Source: Odontocerum albicorne
Taxonomy: Eukaryota; Arthropoda; Insecta; Trichoptera; Odontoceridae
Length of the DNA stretch: 64,000 nucleotides
Reading direction: 5' to 3'
NCBI GenBank assembly: GCA_949825065.1
Contig: OX463846.1
Location: 14,073,753 to 14,137,752, forward strand
The notes under the pieces were generated by a model that was given only the letters and a program-made list of their open reading frames with translations, was not told where the DNA came from and made no database searches. Positions 22,985 through 33,282 of the stretch are shown here, in pieces. Both the position numbers and the translations under genes were made by a program. The stretch's first letter is position 1. Every line of letters starts with the position of its first letter.

Positions 22985-23830
22985 CAATAGTATGGGTATT
23001 GGGTTAGTGCCCATCTTGATGTTTGATAGTGAAGTCATTAGAAGAAATGCGTGCCTTGCAAAGAAAGCCGTTGTGACAAAGTATAAAAAAGTAAGGAATA
23101 ATCTGAAGAGAGATAATTATTTGCTAGAGATGAATATTTTAGATACAATCGAGAAACTCATCACCGTGTGTACAAGAATGAGTGTTATATACCATGTGTA
23201 TAAGAGCGCATCAGCAGCTGTTGCTAAACTGAATGACAGAGTATTCTACAGGAGGGGCATTTCCCAGTCTACAAGTATCAGTCTATAGTTTACAAAGCCA
23301 TTGTACTCCCCACACTTATCTATGGGTCCTAGACTTGGGATACCTATAAAAGACAAGTTCGAAGCCTTGAAATGATCCACCAACGTTTCCTTCGCTGAAT
23401 TCCTCGAGTTCACTGGAATGGTCATGTCGCAAATGTCTCAGCCTACAACGCTCCAATTGTAAACTTATAAAGAATATGATTGTAAATGCGAAATTGCGAT
23501 AGATCGAACATGTTATAAGCATGGGCGATCATAGGCTCCCAAAACGCGTCTTGTACGGGGAAGAAGAGGGCAGGCAAAGTGTTGGTAGGCAGAGAAAGCG
23601 CTATGAGGACAGTCTGCGAGAATCAGGTGGCTCAATGCCGTGGAGGATCGAGATACATCTGTTCTTCAGCTGATGGCATCTCAATGCCTAGATGAGTGAG
23701 AAACAGTTGGCGTGCTGCGAATATGTGTGCTACGAACTCAGCAGGATCCACATGTCTTTTACATCTGCAGGAGAGGTGTACGTATCTAGGTTGGGCTGTT
23801 TTCTCACAGAATATCACATTATCGATGTGA
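22985..23830 (+). pseudogene. LINE C-terminal third, well recognisable
   Basis: The 98-codon open frame at 22992-23288 ends KSASAAVAKLNDRVFYRRGI, followed in shifted frames by YKAIVLPTLIYGS, RSLEMIHQRFLR, RVHWNGHV and, after a gap, GRQRKRYEDSLRESGGS. These are in the correct order for the post-palm region of an insect endonuclease/reverse-transcriptase element (FGKL..RVW..R.IS..TK...Y.A.VL.TLLYG.E.W......LE.FH.R.LR.I..I.W.D.V). Two or three frameshifts disable it. It is the longest such fragment in the window apart from the 1540 and 43700 copies. Confidence 0.75.
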
Positions 23831-23869
23831 AAGAGTAGCTCAAGATTGATTTTGAAGTAGTGAGGGGAT

Positions 23870-24165
23870 TCTCGATTACGAGGCCCAGCAACGACTATAA
23901 AAATGAGAATCGCATCAGTAAAAAAACATTACGAAAAACCTTCACTCAACAGTAAGTAAAAATGGGCTGATGCAAGACTTTGTTCAGCGAACCGATAATA
24001 CTTAGGAGAGTAGGTAAACCAAAGTTGAGATGGCTGAATGGTGTGGCAGAGAACTGTCACATACTTGATATAACTAAGGAATGGTACTGAGAGATAGATG
24101 GTAGAGAATTCTGCATGCAGCCAAGAATCATTCTGAGTTTTTGAGCTGATGATGATGATTCATTT
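23870..24165 (+). pseudogene. LINE 3' tail ending in GATGAT repeat
   Basis: Reads RVGKPKLRWLNGVAENCHIL then an EFCMQPRIILSF segment and terminates at TGATGATGATGATT. The GRPK.RW.DGVE.DL...G and (GATGAT) end pattern is typical of another LINE group, so this is a separate insertion from the element to its left. Confidence 0.6.
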
Positions 24166-25005
24166 TAGATGTCTGACTTCCGTCTTTTTTCATACAATAA
24201 CACTCCAAATGTTTTTAGCGCTCTGCCGTAGCTGCTTCATAGCATTCATCATAATTTTATCCTTCATCTGCCAAGCCCAAAAGCGATTGAAAAATTCAAT
24301 ATATTTAATGAAAATCTGCTAAGAAGTAATTTTCTTTGGAAAATTGATGGCTAAATTCCTTAGAGCTTTTAATCAAATACCTAAAAGATTTCTTTAAATA
24401 GTACACAGAATTGGACAGAAATCCATATGAGTAGACAAATCCATATGAGTAAACTTCATGAGTCCAAAACATCTTTCTTCATCCAACTTAAAACATCCAC
24501 TCGTTAATTTCTGTAGGAATAGTAATATATCATAAAAGTTCAAATATAATCAAAAGATCAAAGATGGTCACAGCATTAAAATGTAAAGATGGCGCTTCTC
24601 ATATGACATAAGCGGAAGTACGGCCGTTTCAGACAATCAAGATAAATATTAATATCGAAATAAGTCACTTTGTGCCGTGGCACCGCGTGAAAGCTCTCAG
24701 AGGAGTCAGCGATGTTAATAAGGAATCGTGTGTGATCGGCGAGATCATGACAAGAAAAACATTGTCAGCATCCAACACAAGCCATTAATATATCCAGACA
24801 TCGAATATTTCATCAAAGTAAAAGAGGGGACAGGGAAATTTATAATTCTAATGGACGACCGTCTTGAGCTAAGTAAATACAGGGGCAGTTTGAGTAGTGA
24901 CAAAAGGTGCCTATTTATAATGTTTTAATACCTTAGTGCCCCTAGTTTTTATATAAGAAGCTCATTATAATATTGAAGATTAAGGATTAAAAAATCAATA
25001 ACCAA
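24166..25005. other. no gene seen
   Basis: AT-rich to 24580, then more balanced at 24600-24900 with a 66-codon frame that I do not recognise. ATCCATATGAGTA occurs twice at 24421-24455. Confidence 0.35.
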
Positions 25006-25076
25006 CCTGGTATTTTATTTTTCAACAGCCCTGGTAGTTTATTTTTCAACAGCCCTGGTAGTTTATTTTTCAACAT
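25006..25076 (+). repeat. 24-bp tandem repeat, three units
   Basis: CCTGGTAGTTTATTTTTCAA starts at 25006, 25030 and 25054, each unit ending CAGC or CAT. Simple minisatellite. Confidence 0.9.
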
Positions 25077-25499
25077 TTATTTATTCGTAACTTTTTAACA
25101 TCTTTGGCGAAGTTTATATAGATTATAAGTTTTTATAGAGCATTTAGTCGTCCAGGCTGAGGATTTTAGATTTTATTCTTGACGGTACTAACATTAATTT
25201 ACTTATATTTAATTAACATTCTTCTGGTAGGTTGTAAACACAACTTTTTTTAAACTACAGGTTTAACTTTATTTGAAAATGTTTCAAAATTACTTTAAAC
25301 ATGCATGCAAAATATTGATCAATGAAAATAAAAAAAATCATATCAAACAGTTTATATACAGCAATCGAAAGTCGCAGAAAGGGTTGGTGAGATTATTTTT
25401 TTTAGATCAATACTTGTGTTTTTCGTATCACTGTTATTTTCATAATTATTATCAAGTAAAACATCTGCATTGATAATATCATATACTTAATGCTTCATC
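25077..25499. other. no gene seen
   Basis: AT-rich. A 66-codon open frame at 25273 has low-complexity composition. Confidence 0.4.
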
Positions 25500-25705
25500 T
25501 TCTCAGTGTCATGTCAGGTACCCCCAACGTTGAATATCACTTGAGAGTAGACATCTTTGTCCCCGGCAGCCCGAAAAAGATCTCCGACGCCCCTTATGCC
25601 CCCAACGTCCAATCATGTATATTGCGGAGTCAGGAGATTTGCCTCCTGCCAACACCTCTTCGGCCTTCTATTTGGCCTTGGATGATCAGGTGCAGTACTT
25701 AATGC
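25500..25705 (-). pseudogene. LINE 3' tail, minus strand
   Basis: The minus strand reads LIIQGQIEGRRGVGRRQISW then LRNIHDWT, the characteristic end of another endonuclease/reverse-transcriptase LINE (I.GKIEG.RG.GR...SWLRN...W). GC-richer than its flanks. The rest of the element is gone. Confidence 0.65.
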
Positions 25706-26802
25706 AAGTTTCGATATAATTGAGTTATTAATTTTAAAAGTACGAAAGTACGCCTATTCTAACTTTTCAATTATGCTACAAAAGATCTATTTTTGAAGAC
25801 CGATAATGAAATTAGCCACTTATTGGAAAAATAATAAATAAAATTTTCGAAAACATGCTTTGCAGTATTTTTTAAAACTCATGGAAGTTTTAAACTAAAA
25901 TGTAATGGCGATTGCATTTTAGCCAAGAGCTTAATTAAGAATGTTAAATTTTTATCATAAAGGATAATAAATGTAAAGTTAAAGTAAGCGCATAAGTAAA
26001 TTTCTAAAAAAAAAGATCACTTGTGACAGAGTTGCATTAAAAGTGCAAAGGCTAAATTTGTACAAATTGTTTGACCATATAGGTTTTCTAAAAAATCTTA
26101 TAAAACTTACCTGGCCTTCGATGATAATTAGCTTACAGTTATGGTATATAACCTCCCCCTGTAAGAAAACACTTTTTATCTGCGTCGTGGTGGTACTATT
26201 CTCACTCCAGTGTGGCATCAGTAGAGAAGGAGATCTTTGAGCTTTCTCAATACCGTAAAGAAAGTTTCTTAAAAAAAACTATTCAAGCATAAAACGCACT
26301 GAATGGGAACTCCATTCGTTCTTAATTTCTGCGTGGGTGGATTATAGAAACAGGGGCCTTCAAGTTTTTTTATAGCTGTAAACTCCATGATGCTATTCCA
26401 CATAAAAAAATCATTTACCTTTGTCTCTTGTTTCCTTGAATTCCAAGTGTTTACTTTTTTTTACATATTTAAATATATTTTTTTCAAGAAACATTATACT
26501 TCGATGTACCAGAAGAGTTTGTAGACACTTTTTTGACCGTTTGTGGATTGATGGATAGATGGGTGATTGTGATAAGTGTGATATAACATGTACTTGTAAC
26601 GGCGACGCTTGTATTTCTATTTATATGTCAAAAGAAAAAAAATAATATTGATGGGCTGTCAATAAACCAAAACTGGACATAAAACTTGCTTACTCAATAA
26701 AACCCCGATTGATCGCACTTTAAAAATTTAATCTATTTAAATTATGGTATTATAGTAGAAAATAATAGATACTCTGTTATATTACATTTTCGTTGCGTAC
26801 AA
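25706..26802. other. no gene seen
   Basis: AT-rich. A short GC-richer patch at 26140-26240 carries antisense open frames on both strands, neither recognisable. Confidence 0.4.
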
Positions 26803-26855
26803 CATGGACCTGATGAGTTTATTGCTATGTAACAATTTTGTCCAACGATCCTTAA
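26803..26855 (-). repeat. SINE-A 3' tail fragment
   Basis: On the plus strand, GGACCTGATGAGTTTATTGC then TATGTAACAAT is the inverted SINE-A terminus. Confidence 0.5.
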
Positions 26856-27419
26856 ATGTAACGATTATCGATTTATGAATTAAAAGTTGTACCTGCATTA
26901 TTTCAGTGAAAAAGAACCAGTAACAAATCAAAATAAAATAAAAGCCTTATTATATGTTGCATAAAAATTAAGATTTTTAAAATACATTTTAAATTATCAA
27001 AGATACACTTTAAAGAAATAACGTTTATTGATATGAATAACGTATTTAAGGACTTACACAAAGGGATTTTAATCTTTAAACAGACATTAAAAATCGTTGC
27101 TTTCGTTTTTTATTTAAAATTATATTCCCTGTTTGAATTTTCAGACAAAGCTAAATTTAAGCATCATTATGAAATAAAACAGAAAAGTTTTCTTTTAATT
27201 TGACTTCATTTGTTTCTATAAAACACCATTTTTCATTTGATATCAGAAAAATGCTGTTTTCTTAATTATTTCATTTATGGATTCCCTTTCATATTTTTTT
27301 GATAAAGTAAAATTTAAACATCACTATGAAATATGAATATTTTTGAGTTGAACAAATAAAGGTTAAGATCGAGAATAACTGCATTTGTATTCAAATAATA
27401 AATATTGCAGTCTCACTGT
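26856..27419. other. no gene seen
   Basis: AT-rich. A loose repeat of AAAGCTAAATTTAAGCATCA (27149) and AAAGTAAAATTTAAACATCA (27304) suggests an old duplication of roughly 155 bp. Confidence 0.4.
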
Positions 27420-27665
27420 AGCGCTAAAAGGCGACGACATTTTTTTGACGTTTCGACATGTCGTACACGTCGTCAAGCTTTTTCCCCCTCGTTTGTACCA
27501 CGGTCCATGTTGTCGGCCATAAATTAATCGATATTTTTAACAAATTGACAGGTCCAAAATGTCAAAATGGCCCAGGCCGAAGATTTCCACGTGTCATTAA
27601 ACACTAATAAGAGCGGCCTGAATCGATGCGACGTGTATACACATGGCTGAGATATTTACAGATAA
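27420..27665. other. GC-richer island with binding-site-like words
   Basis: Contains the palindrome CGACATGTCG, GACGAC and GTCGTC as inverted words, CCATAAATTAATCGAT (homeodomain-like), CCACGTGT and CAGCTG (E-boxes), TTGACAGG, CTGTCAG and AGATAACAG (GATA-like). No open frame of note. A candidate cis-regulatory element, by inference only. Confidence 0.3.
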
Positions 27666-27772
27666 CAGCTGTCGTCTGTCAGATTATATTAATGGTGAAA
27701 GCAGTCATTCATAAATAATTTAATAATTTTAAAGGTATTCAATTAAAATTATTTAACTCATTAAAAAAACCT

Positions 27773-28350
27773 TCATTTCAATTGCATGGAGGATATAATA
27801 TGAGTTGTATAGCTCTGTTTCTTACTATGATAGAACTCAAGCTCCGTGGCCTATTTGGTAGGTCGTCTGACTTCAATTCGGGTATTTTGGGTTATATTCC
27901 CGATTATATCCTTTTTTTAAAAGAGTCCCAGTAAATAAAACAAGTTCTGCCGTGATAAAACTCGCTTGCGTCACAAATGTGCGAGTATTGTCATTTCAAT
28001 TGCATGGAGGATATAATATGAGTTGTATAGCTCTGTTTCTTACTATGATAGAACTCAAGCTCCGAGGCCTAGTTGGTAGGTCGTCTGACTTCAATTCGAG
28101 GATTTTGGGTTCTATTTCCGATTATATCCTTTTTTTTTTAAATAGTCACAGTAAATAAAACAAGTTCTGCCGTGATAAAACTCGCTTGCGTCACAAATGT
28201 GCGAGTATTGTCGCATCTTCACATGTTGTAGTATTTTACAAAACGTGCGACGATGAACTGCGAGCCTACTCCGGTAGTTTTGAACCGAAGTACTCGATTA
28301 CTGGAGCCGAAGACAATATCTCCGCTCTTCAATATATCACGCCCATTTGA
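27773..28350 (+). repeat. SINE-B with 218-bp tandem duplication
   Basis: 27773-27990 and 27991-28208 are near-identical direct copies starting TCATTTCAATTGCATGGAGG. Each holds a tRNA-like head (TCCGTGGCCTATTTGGTAGG; B-box-like GGGTTATATTCCCG or GGGTTCTATTTCCG) and the first part of the SINE-B body (AAAACTCGCTTGCG..GTGCGAGTATTGTC). Only the second copy continues into the rest of the body (CATCTTCACATGTTGTAG..ACGTGCGACGATGAACTGCG..CCGGTAGTTTTGAACC). Confidence 0.85.
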
Positions 28351-28841
28351 TAACGTTTATGACAACCACATGAAAGGAATGTAGAGGTCTTATTTTTTTA
28401 AAGAAATGGTCATAAACATCATTAAATAGTGTTAACTCCAATAATGTCTGACGGCAAGTTTAAAACCAGGATTTTTAAAGTCACTTTTAAGCCTATTAGT
28501 CATTATATTATCTGTCCAAGTAATGGTGTCTATCTTTTTTTTTTGTAGATATGAACATTCTAGTTTCTTTCCCGTATATTTGTGATCAGCTGCTAGTACC
28601 ATCTTCTTCATCCAAAAAGATGCATCGAGATCTGAACACTCAATCGCTTGGGTAATACTAAGTCAGCTAGATCTTTGGTAGATATCGAGATTGTTACAAA
28701 CATATATTGATGCAGGATGACAAGTTAAATGGGGTTAGTTTAAAATCTACGACGTAACTTTAACGAGCCACAGCTTCTGGTTAATTTTTAAAGGAAATTA
28801 TTAAAATACTTTGTGTTACTCGTAAATTTACGTTGTATTAA
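28351..28841. other. no gene seen
   Basis: AT-rich, nothing recognised. Confidence 0.4.
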
Positions 28842-28985
28842 GTACAACTTAGTGAGATTATTGATATGCGGTAATATTTTCCAATATTTTAAAGACACCT
28901 TAAGTGAAATCTAGACTGGAATCTTTTTTAAAAAATCTGGCTTACATCCCCCGGGCTGAAAGACAGAGTTTGTCGTATTTTAACC
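28842..28985 (-). repeat. SINE-A, head truncated
   Basis: The inverted tail (GTACAACTTAGTGAGATTATTG) and body are present. The head stops at GACAAACTCTGTCTTTCAGC. Confidence 0.6.
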
Positions 28986-29052
28986 AGTTTAAAAAAAAAC
29001 ATTTTGCCGTTACTGATTATGTAGTTGAATGTATGCTTGTTCATAATATATT

Positions 29053-29180
29053 TTACCTCCATAGCCAAGTTAGTAAGACACTTGTCTTTCATAACAGTAG
29101 TTACGGGGTCAATTTCTATTAAAACTCAGATTTAAAAAAAAAGGATTCGTGTATAGCTTTAACTTGATCCTTCTTTTACA
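29053..29180 (+). repeat. SINE-A
   Basis: Head ACCTCCATAGCCAAGTTAGT, ACACTTGTCTTTCATAACAG and GGGTCAATTTCTATT, then T/A-run and a truncated body. Confidence 0.6.
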
Positions 29181-29213
29181 TCTTACTGATTAATTAGAAT
29201 TTTAGTTTTATTT

Positions 29214-29400
29214 TGTACCTCCGTGGCATAGTTGGTAAGACGCCTAGCTTTTAGCCTCGGAGCATAGTCTTTTAGTCCAGGAGTTTCGGATTCAATTTCT
29301 ATTGGCATCCAGACTTTTTCAAAAAGTATTCCCGTCTAGCATTAATCTGAGGCTTCTTTGATATATAGTATTTCTGATTGATAAGAAGTGTTTTATTTTG
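29214..29400 (+). repeat. SINE-A, with small insertion in head
   Basis: ACCTCCGTGGCATAGTTGGT and AAGACGCCTAGCTTTTAGCC are followed by an extra AGTCTTTTAGTCC-like segment. The B box has decayed to GGATTCAATTTCT. It sits about 35 bp after the previous copy in the same orientation. Confidence 0.6.
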
Positions 29401-30329
29401 TACGATAAATGTGTGATAAATATAATACAATTTTTAGATATGGTACATAAAATTATTTATATGTTAGTGGGGAAAAACAAATCATTAAACATTTACTGTA
29501 CTCGTAGTTCATCTTAATTTCTTTTCAATTCTAAACTTAAAATAAATACTTTTTAGCTCTTCTTTAAAATAAAAGGATATCGCTTTGGCAAGTGTTCAGG
29601 AATTTAAGTTAAGAATGACTTCATTCACATAATGAAAAAAAAAACTGTTTTTAGAACACACTAATTAATGTAAAAAATGTTCTTGTCAACAATACTCATC
29701 TGGTTATAAGTGTCATTCAATTCTTCTGAGAAACGAAAAAAAAAGCATTTGTCTCTCATAATTTCGTTAGAAATTAAGAATATTCGCTCTTTCATCACGG
29801 CACCGAGCAGATCATTCTGAAATAAATCACGTAGATCTAATAGCCGCATATTTGAACGTTTCTCAGTCTGTCGCCAAATTCCCAGTACTCTAGTCCCATG
29901 GTGACTTATTTTTTACCCTGATCCATGCGCTGAAGGAGTTAAGACTTGCAATCATGATGGAGCGCATTCCACCTCGCGAAGATTCCGGGTATTGCTGGTT
30001 GGAAGGTTCATTAATAATGCAATTCCCGTTCCAGATATCGTCCTAGACGCCGTTTCAGCAAGCTTCGGATTGCATTATTTCCAGTTTAGCATTTCTGATG
30101 GTATTTCTCCTTGGAGATTTTAGAAAACTTTCAATTTAAGCACATCTTTTTTTTCCGATTGAATAATTTAGCAAAGATATACGTTCCACACGGAAGCCAT
30201 TAAAAAGCTAGTCATATGTGTTGAATTAATTATTTTAATGAATTCTTTTTTTATGAGCTTTTGCCATTTTTTGGATTATTCGAGTACTTTATTAATTCAT
30301 GGCACCCTTCAAATTCGAATGAATAGTGG
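29401..30329. other. no gene; GC-richer patch
   Basis: 29870-30110 is more balanced (ACCTCGCGAAGATTCCGGG, CCAGATATCGTCCTAGACGC) and not shared with other parts of the window. The rest is AT-rich. Confidence 0.3.
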
Positions 30330-30620
30330 GAACATGTTGAAGAGCGTGTCTGGGAGACATTGATGTTTTCAGTCTCAGTAATCAAATTTTCGGGTTAAGA
30401 ACCACTGAACTAGGCAAGTCACTTACAATATGCCATCGCATGTGTTGAAATATTACCGCACGTATACAAGCAACAACATTAGCACACGTTAAGCGCGTGT
30501 GAGTATTGTTATCAAATGAACTCTTTAACCAAACTGCAACTTTTTTTTGGGTTTTATTGGGATTCGAACCTAGAACCCCGGATAGATAACTAGCATTTTA
30601 CCGTTTAAACCACGGGGATC
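30330..30620 (-). repeat. SINE-B, full, inverted
   Basis: On the minus strand: head GATCCCCGTGGTTTAAACGG, GGGTTCTAGGTTCGAATCC, then AATACTCACACGCGCTTAAC, GTTGTTGCTTGTATACGTGC, CAGTGGTTCTTAACCCG and CGCTCTTCAACATG. This is the clearest complete SINE-B order in the window. Confidence 0.7.
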
Positions 30621-30949
30621 ATTCTGAAATCTATTACTGTTATTCTGAAATCAAGATGTTCACATATTGCTTTTTCAATATCACTTTCCCAAATTGTTAT
30701 TAACATAAATAACTTCGTATCATGTTACTTTTGTAGTTAGTTGTCGCAAATATGACAGATCTGATACACACAGTATTACCGCTTTAATCTCGTCAACAAA
30801 CATACATCTGTTTCGTAAAATAATAAATGAAAGTTATTTGGATAACGCTAAATATCACTTCAAGAATACGTTGTTTTTTATGTCTGAAAATTATATGATA
30901 TTAAATTTTAATTTTTTAACCTTTATCAGATATTAAATAATATTTTTAG
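30621..30949. other. no gene seen
   Basis: AT-rich, with a short repeated ATTACTGTTATTCTGAAATC-like word at its left edge. Confidence 0.35.
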
Positions 30950-31290
30950 GATAAAGTGTATCAGAATATGGAATGAAGTGATTAAAAATCAATGTGAACT
31001 TAAGATGAAGAGTATTCGGAGATGATTTGGACATGTATGTAGAAAAAAATAATGAAGAAAGACTAACAAAACAAAACAAACATACGTTTACAGTGCAATT
31101 ATGTTTGGATCAAGTTAAGGATATTTTGAAAGAATGAAATGTAAAAAGTCAGAGAAATGGTAGGAGTTTTATGAGAAGGTATATGGATGTAGAAGAGGCG
31201 AAGGATGTGTGACGAGATAGGAAAGACTGGAGCTCTGTCTTCTATGCCTACCCAGATAAGAAAATGTAGCGATTGTATGTACACTCTATT
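30950..31290 (+). pseudogene. RTE-like LINE 3' tail
   Basis: Ordered words: CAGAATATGGAATGAAGTGA, GATTTGGACATGTATGTAGA, GGATCAAGTTAAGGATATTT, GGATGTAGAAGAGGCGAAGG, AGACTGGAGCTCTGTC and CTACCCAGATAAGAAAATG. The plus-strand frame is broken repeatedly. Confidence 0.7.
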
Positions 31291-31839
31291 ATATACTATG
31301 TTATATAGCTGTACTTAATTTCTATGGCAATATTAAAAAATCAGAATAATTATGCCAAATGGTTGGTATTAAATATGTACTTTTCGATATGTAAGACAAA
31401 TCTATTGTTTATTCATCTTTAAAAAAGCATAGCAAAATTAAGCTGATTTATATTTTCTTAATATTATTCATTAACTCGAACCTTAACATATATGCAGTTT
31501 ATTATTTAAACAAGTTGTCATTATGTTCATTGAATAAAATAATAACTAAATTATTGCCCTTAATAAAATGCATCATATCAATCTTTAAAACCAACCTTGT
31601 TTTTAAAAAAATAAGTGTCTTTTAGATTGATCGACACAACACAAAAATCTCAAAAAGGGAAAAAATAAAAAATAAATGCATAATTCATTATTTCTCAACA
31701 TAATACGTAATTCTATACAGTAAACTTGATTTTAGTTTTACTATAAAAAAATCGATGTATGATATACACATTAGTGTATACACGTATATACGAGTATTCG
31801 ATTTTTATTTTATTTTTCAACATATTGTAATTTATTTTA
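31291..31839. other. no gene seen
   Basis: Very AT-rich. One TACGAGTA octamer at 31789. Confidence 0.4.
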
Positions 31840-32034
31840 TCAAACACTGTTTATTCCACTTTTTTGTAACGGTATAACCCTACCGGTTTCAAGGCTTTCA
31901 CCTCATCTTCAGGGGAGCACAAACAAGACTAAATTCTGTTCGAACTGGCACCGATATACACGCTTCAACGGTTGGGGATATTCGGGTTGGGGGCTGAAGG
32001 GTAAGGGAGGCATGGGACGATCTCGGTCAGCAAA
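31840..32034 (-). mobile_element. Penelope-like 3' end (type A), inverted
   Basis: The minus strand reads the last codons of the GIY-YIG ORF (LLTEIVPCLPYPSAPNPNIP) and then the 3' UTR: GCTCCCCTGAAGATGAGG, GTGAAAGCCTTGAAACCGG and GGTTATACCGTTACAAAA. It matches 63735-63920. It is truncated at 32034. Beyond the break, the plus strand has TGTCTTTAAACCTCCACAAC (32049), which in the 42-kb copy lies just downstream of the 3' terminus, so two pieces of the same family appear joined head to head. Confidence 0.7.
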
Positions 32035-32165
32035 ATAAATTACAATGTCTTTAAACCTCCACAACGTTAATGCCTTAACTATAAACTATATATTTATACA
32101 AGTAAAACACTGATTGGTTATCCCTTCGTGATTGAGTTCATTGTCAGTTATCTTGTATAGTTTTA
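32035..32165 (+). repeat. Penelope-flank piece and R-Y-like piece
   Basis: 32035-32090 matches 42055-42105 (CTTTAAACCTCCACAA.GTTAATG.CTTAACTATAAA). 32100-32165 inverted weakly resembles R-Y (ACAAGATAACTGACAATGAA then GGGATAACCAATC). Confidence 0.5.
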
Positions 32166-32322
32166 ATTTAATCTTAAAAAAATTCGAGAACTCGATAAAA
32201 AAAAGATTCCCAAAAAAATAAAATAAAACTTATTAAAAAATATATACAATAAAATTAAACATTTCCTAAAGAGAAGTTCTATCCCCCTGCTATGATATCA
32301 ATATCAGTTGCTTAAGCCACTT

Positions 32323-32505
32323 TAAAACGATATCAGTGGCCTAGTTGGTAACACACTTGTCCTAGCCCCGGAGGTAGCGGGTTTGATTCCCGCTGGAACC
32401 CAGTTTTTTTTTAAAAAGATTTCTGTCGGGTTTTTCGTCTTAGGCCTTATTGCCACATGCCAATAAGCCCGCCAGGTTATACAGTATACAACGAAAGTGT
32501 AATAC
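32323..32505 (+). repeat. SINE-A, full length
   Basis: Head TCAGTGGCCTAGTTGGTAAC, CTTGTCCTAGCCCCGGAGG and GGGTTTGATTCCCGCTGG, T-run, CGTCTTAGGCC, GCCACATGCCAATAAGCCCG, then TATACAACGAAAGTGTAATA. Part of the body between GGCC and ATTGCCACATG is deleted compared with 37669. Confidence 0.85.
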
Positions 32506-32624
32506 AATACAATGACTTACTATATTTTAATTCAAGATTCACATTTAAGATTCAAATCGGAAGAAAATTTAACTAAAGAAACTTGATTTAACAAAAGAAA
32601 GCTGATTTGTAGGAAAAATAAATA

Positions 32625-33280
32625 TTGGGTGTTAACATAAGTTGTGTCCGTTTTTTCCAAATTTAAAAATGAGCACGAAAAGTAAAACAAAATGGTAAAG
32701 GTTATACGTCATTTGAAAGAAAATTTTATGCTCTACGAGGTATTGTGTTTGCTTTTAAATTACATATATTATTTTGTGGCGGTATACAGTCATGTGACTA
32801 CAATTCATCTGCTCAGCCAATTCTACGGTGGTTTGAAGGGGATCTTCATGAATAATATGGTTTAAGCGGTCCTTATCGAAGTCCACTGGTCGTCCGGAAC
32901 GCTCCATATATTTTAGGTCGAAATTACCGTGTTTGAAATGCAAAAATCATCAAAGAGCTGTTCTTTTATTCATAGCATCTTCACCGTACACTTCGCCAAT
33001 ATCGCAAGCAGCTTTAAAGCTTTATTCCCTCGATTGAACGCAAACAGAAGTAGGTGTCGAAAATGCTCACTTTCGTCTACTTGACATTCCATTTTGAAGG
33101 CTTGTAATCAAACAAAATAATATATGTTACGTAAAAGCAAACACAAAATCTTGTAGAGCAGAAAGTTTTCTTTCGAATGACGTATAACTTTTACCATTTT
33201 ATTTTTCTTTTGGTGCTCATTTTCAAATTTGAAAAAAAAAATTGAAAAAAAAAACGGACACAACTTATATTAACACCTAA
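32625..33280 (-). mobile_element. internally deleted mariner with long inverted arms
   Basis: Bounded by TA on both sides (32623-32624, 33281-33282). Left end TTGGGTGTTAACATAAGTTG; right end inverted TTAGGTGTTAATATAAGTTG. The similarity continues inward for about 150 bp on each side (to about 32776 and 33117) and includes GAGCAC, TTATACGTCATT and GTGTTTGCTTTTA. Between the arms only the helix-turn-helix part of a mariner transposase remains, on the minus strand. The DDE catalytic domain is gone, so the element can only move with help. Confidence 0.85.
32779..33092 (-). pseudogene. mariner transposase N-terminal domain, broken
   Basis: From an ATG at 33092 the minus strand reads MECQVDESEHFRHLLLFAFN. 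After a frameshift near 33040 it reads DIGEVYGEDAMNKRTA, then a stop, then HFKHGNFDLKYMERSGRPVD and RLNHIIHEDPLQTTVELAEQ up to VYRH. This is the two-part helix-turn-helix DNA-binding region of mariner (FNRG..A..A..I..VYGEDA, the RSGRP linker, ED..QTT.ELA). The second domain (DD34D catalytic core, about 200 residues) is absent. One frameshift, at least one stop and the deletion make it non-functional. Confidence 0.8.
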
Positions 33281-33282
33281 TA

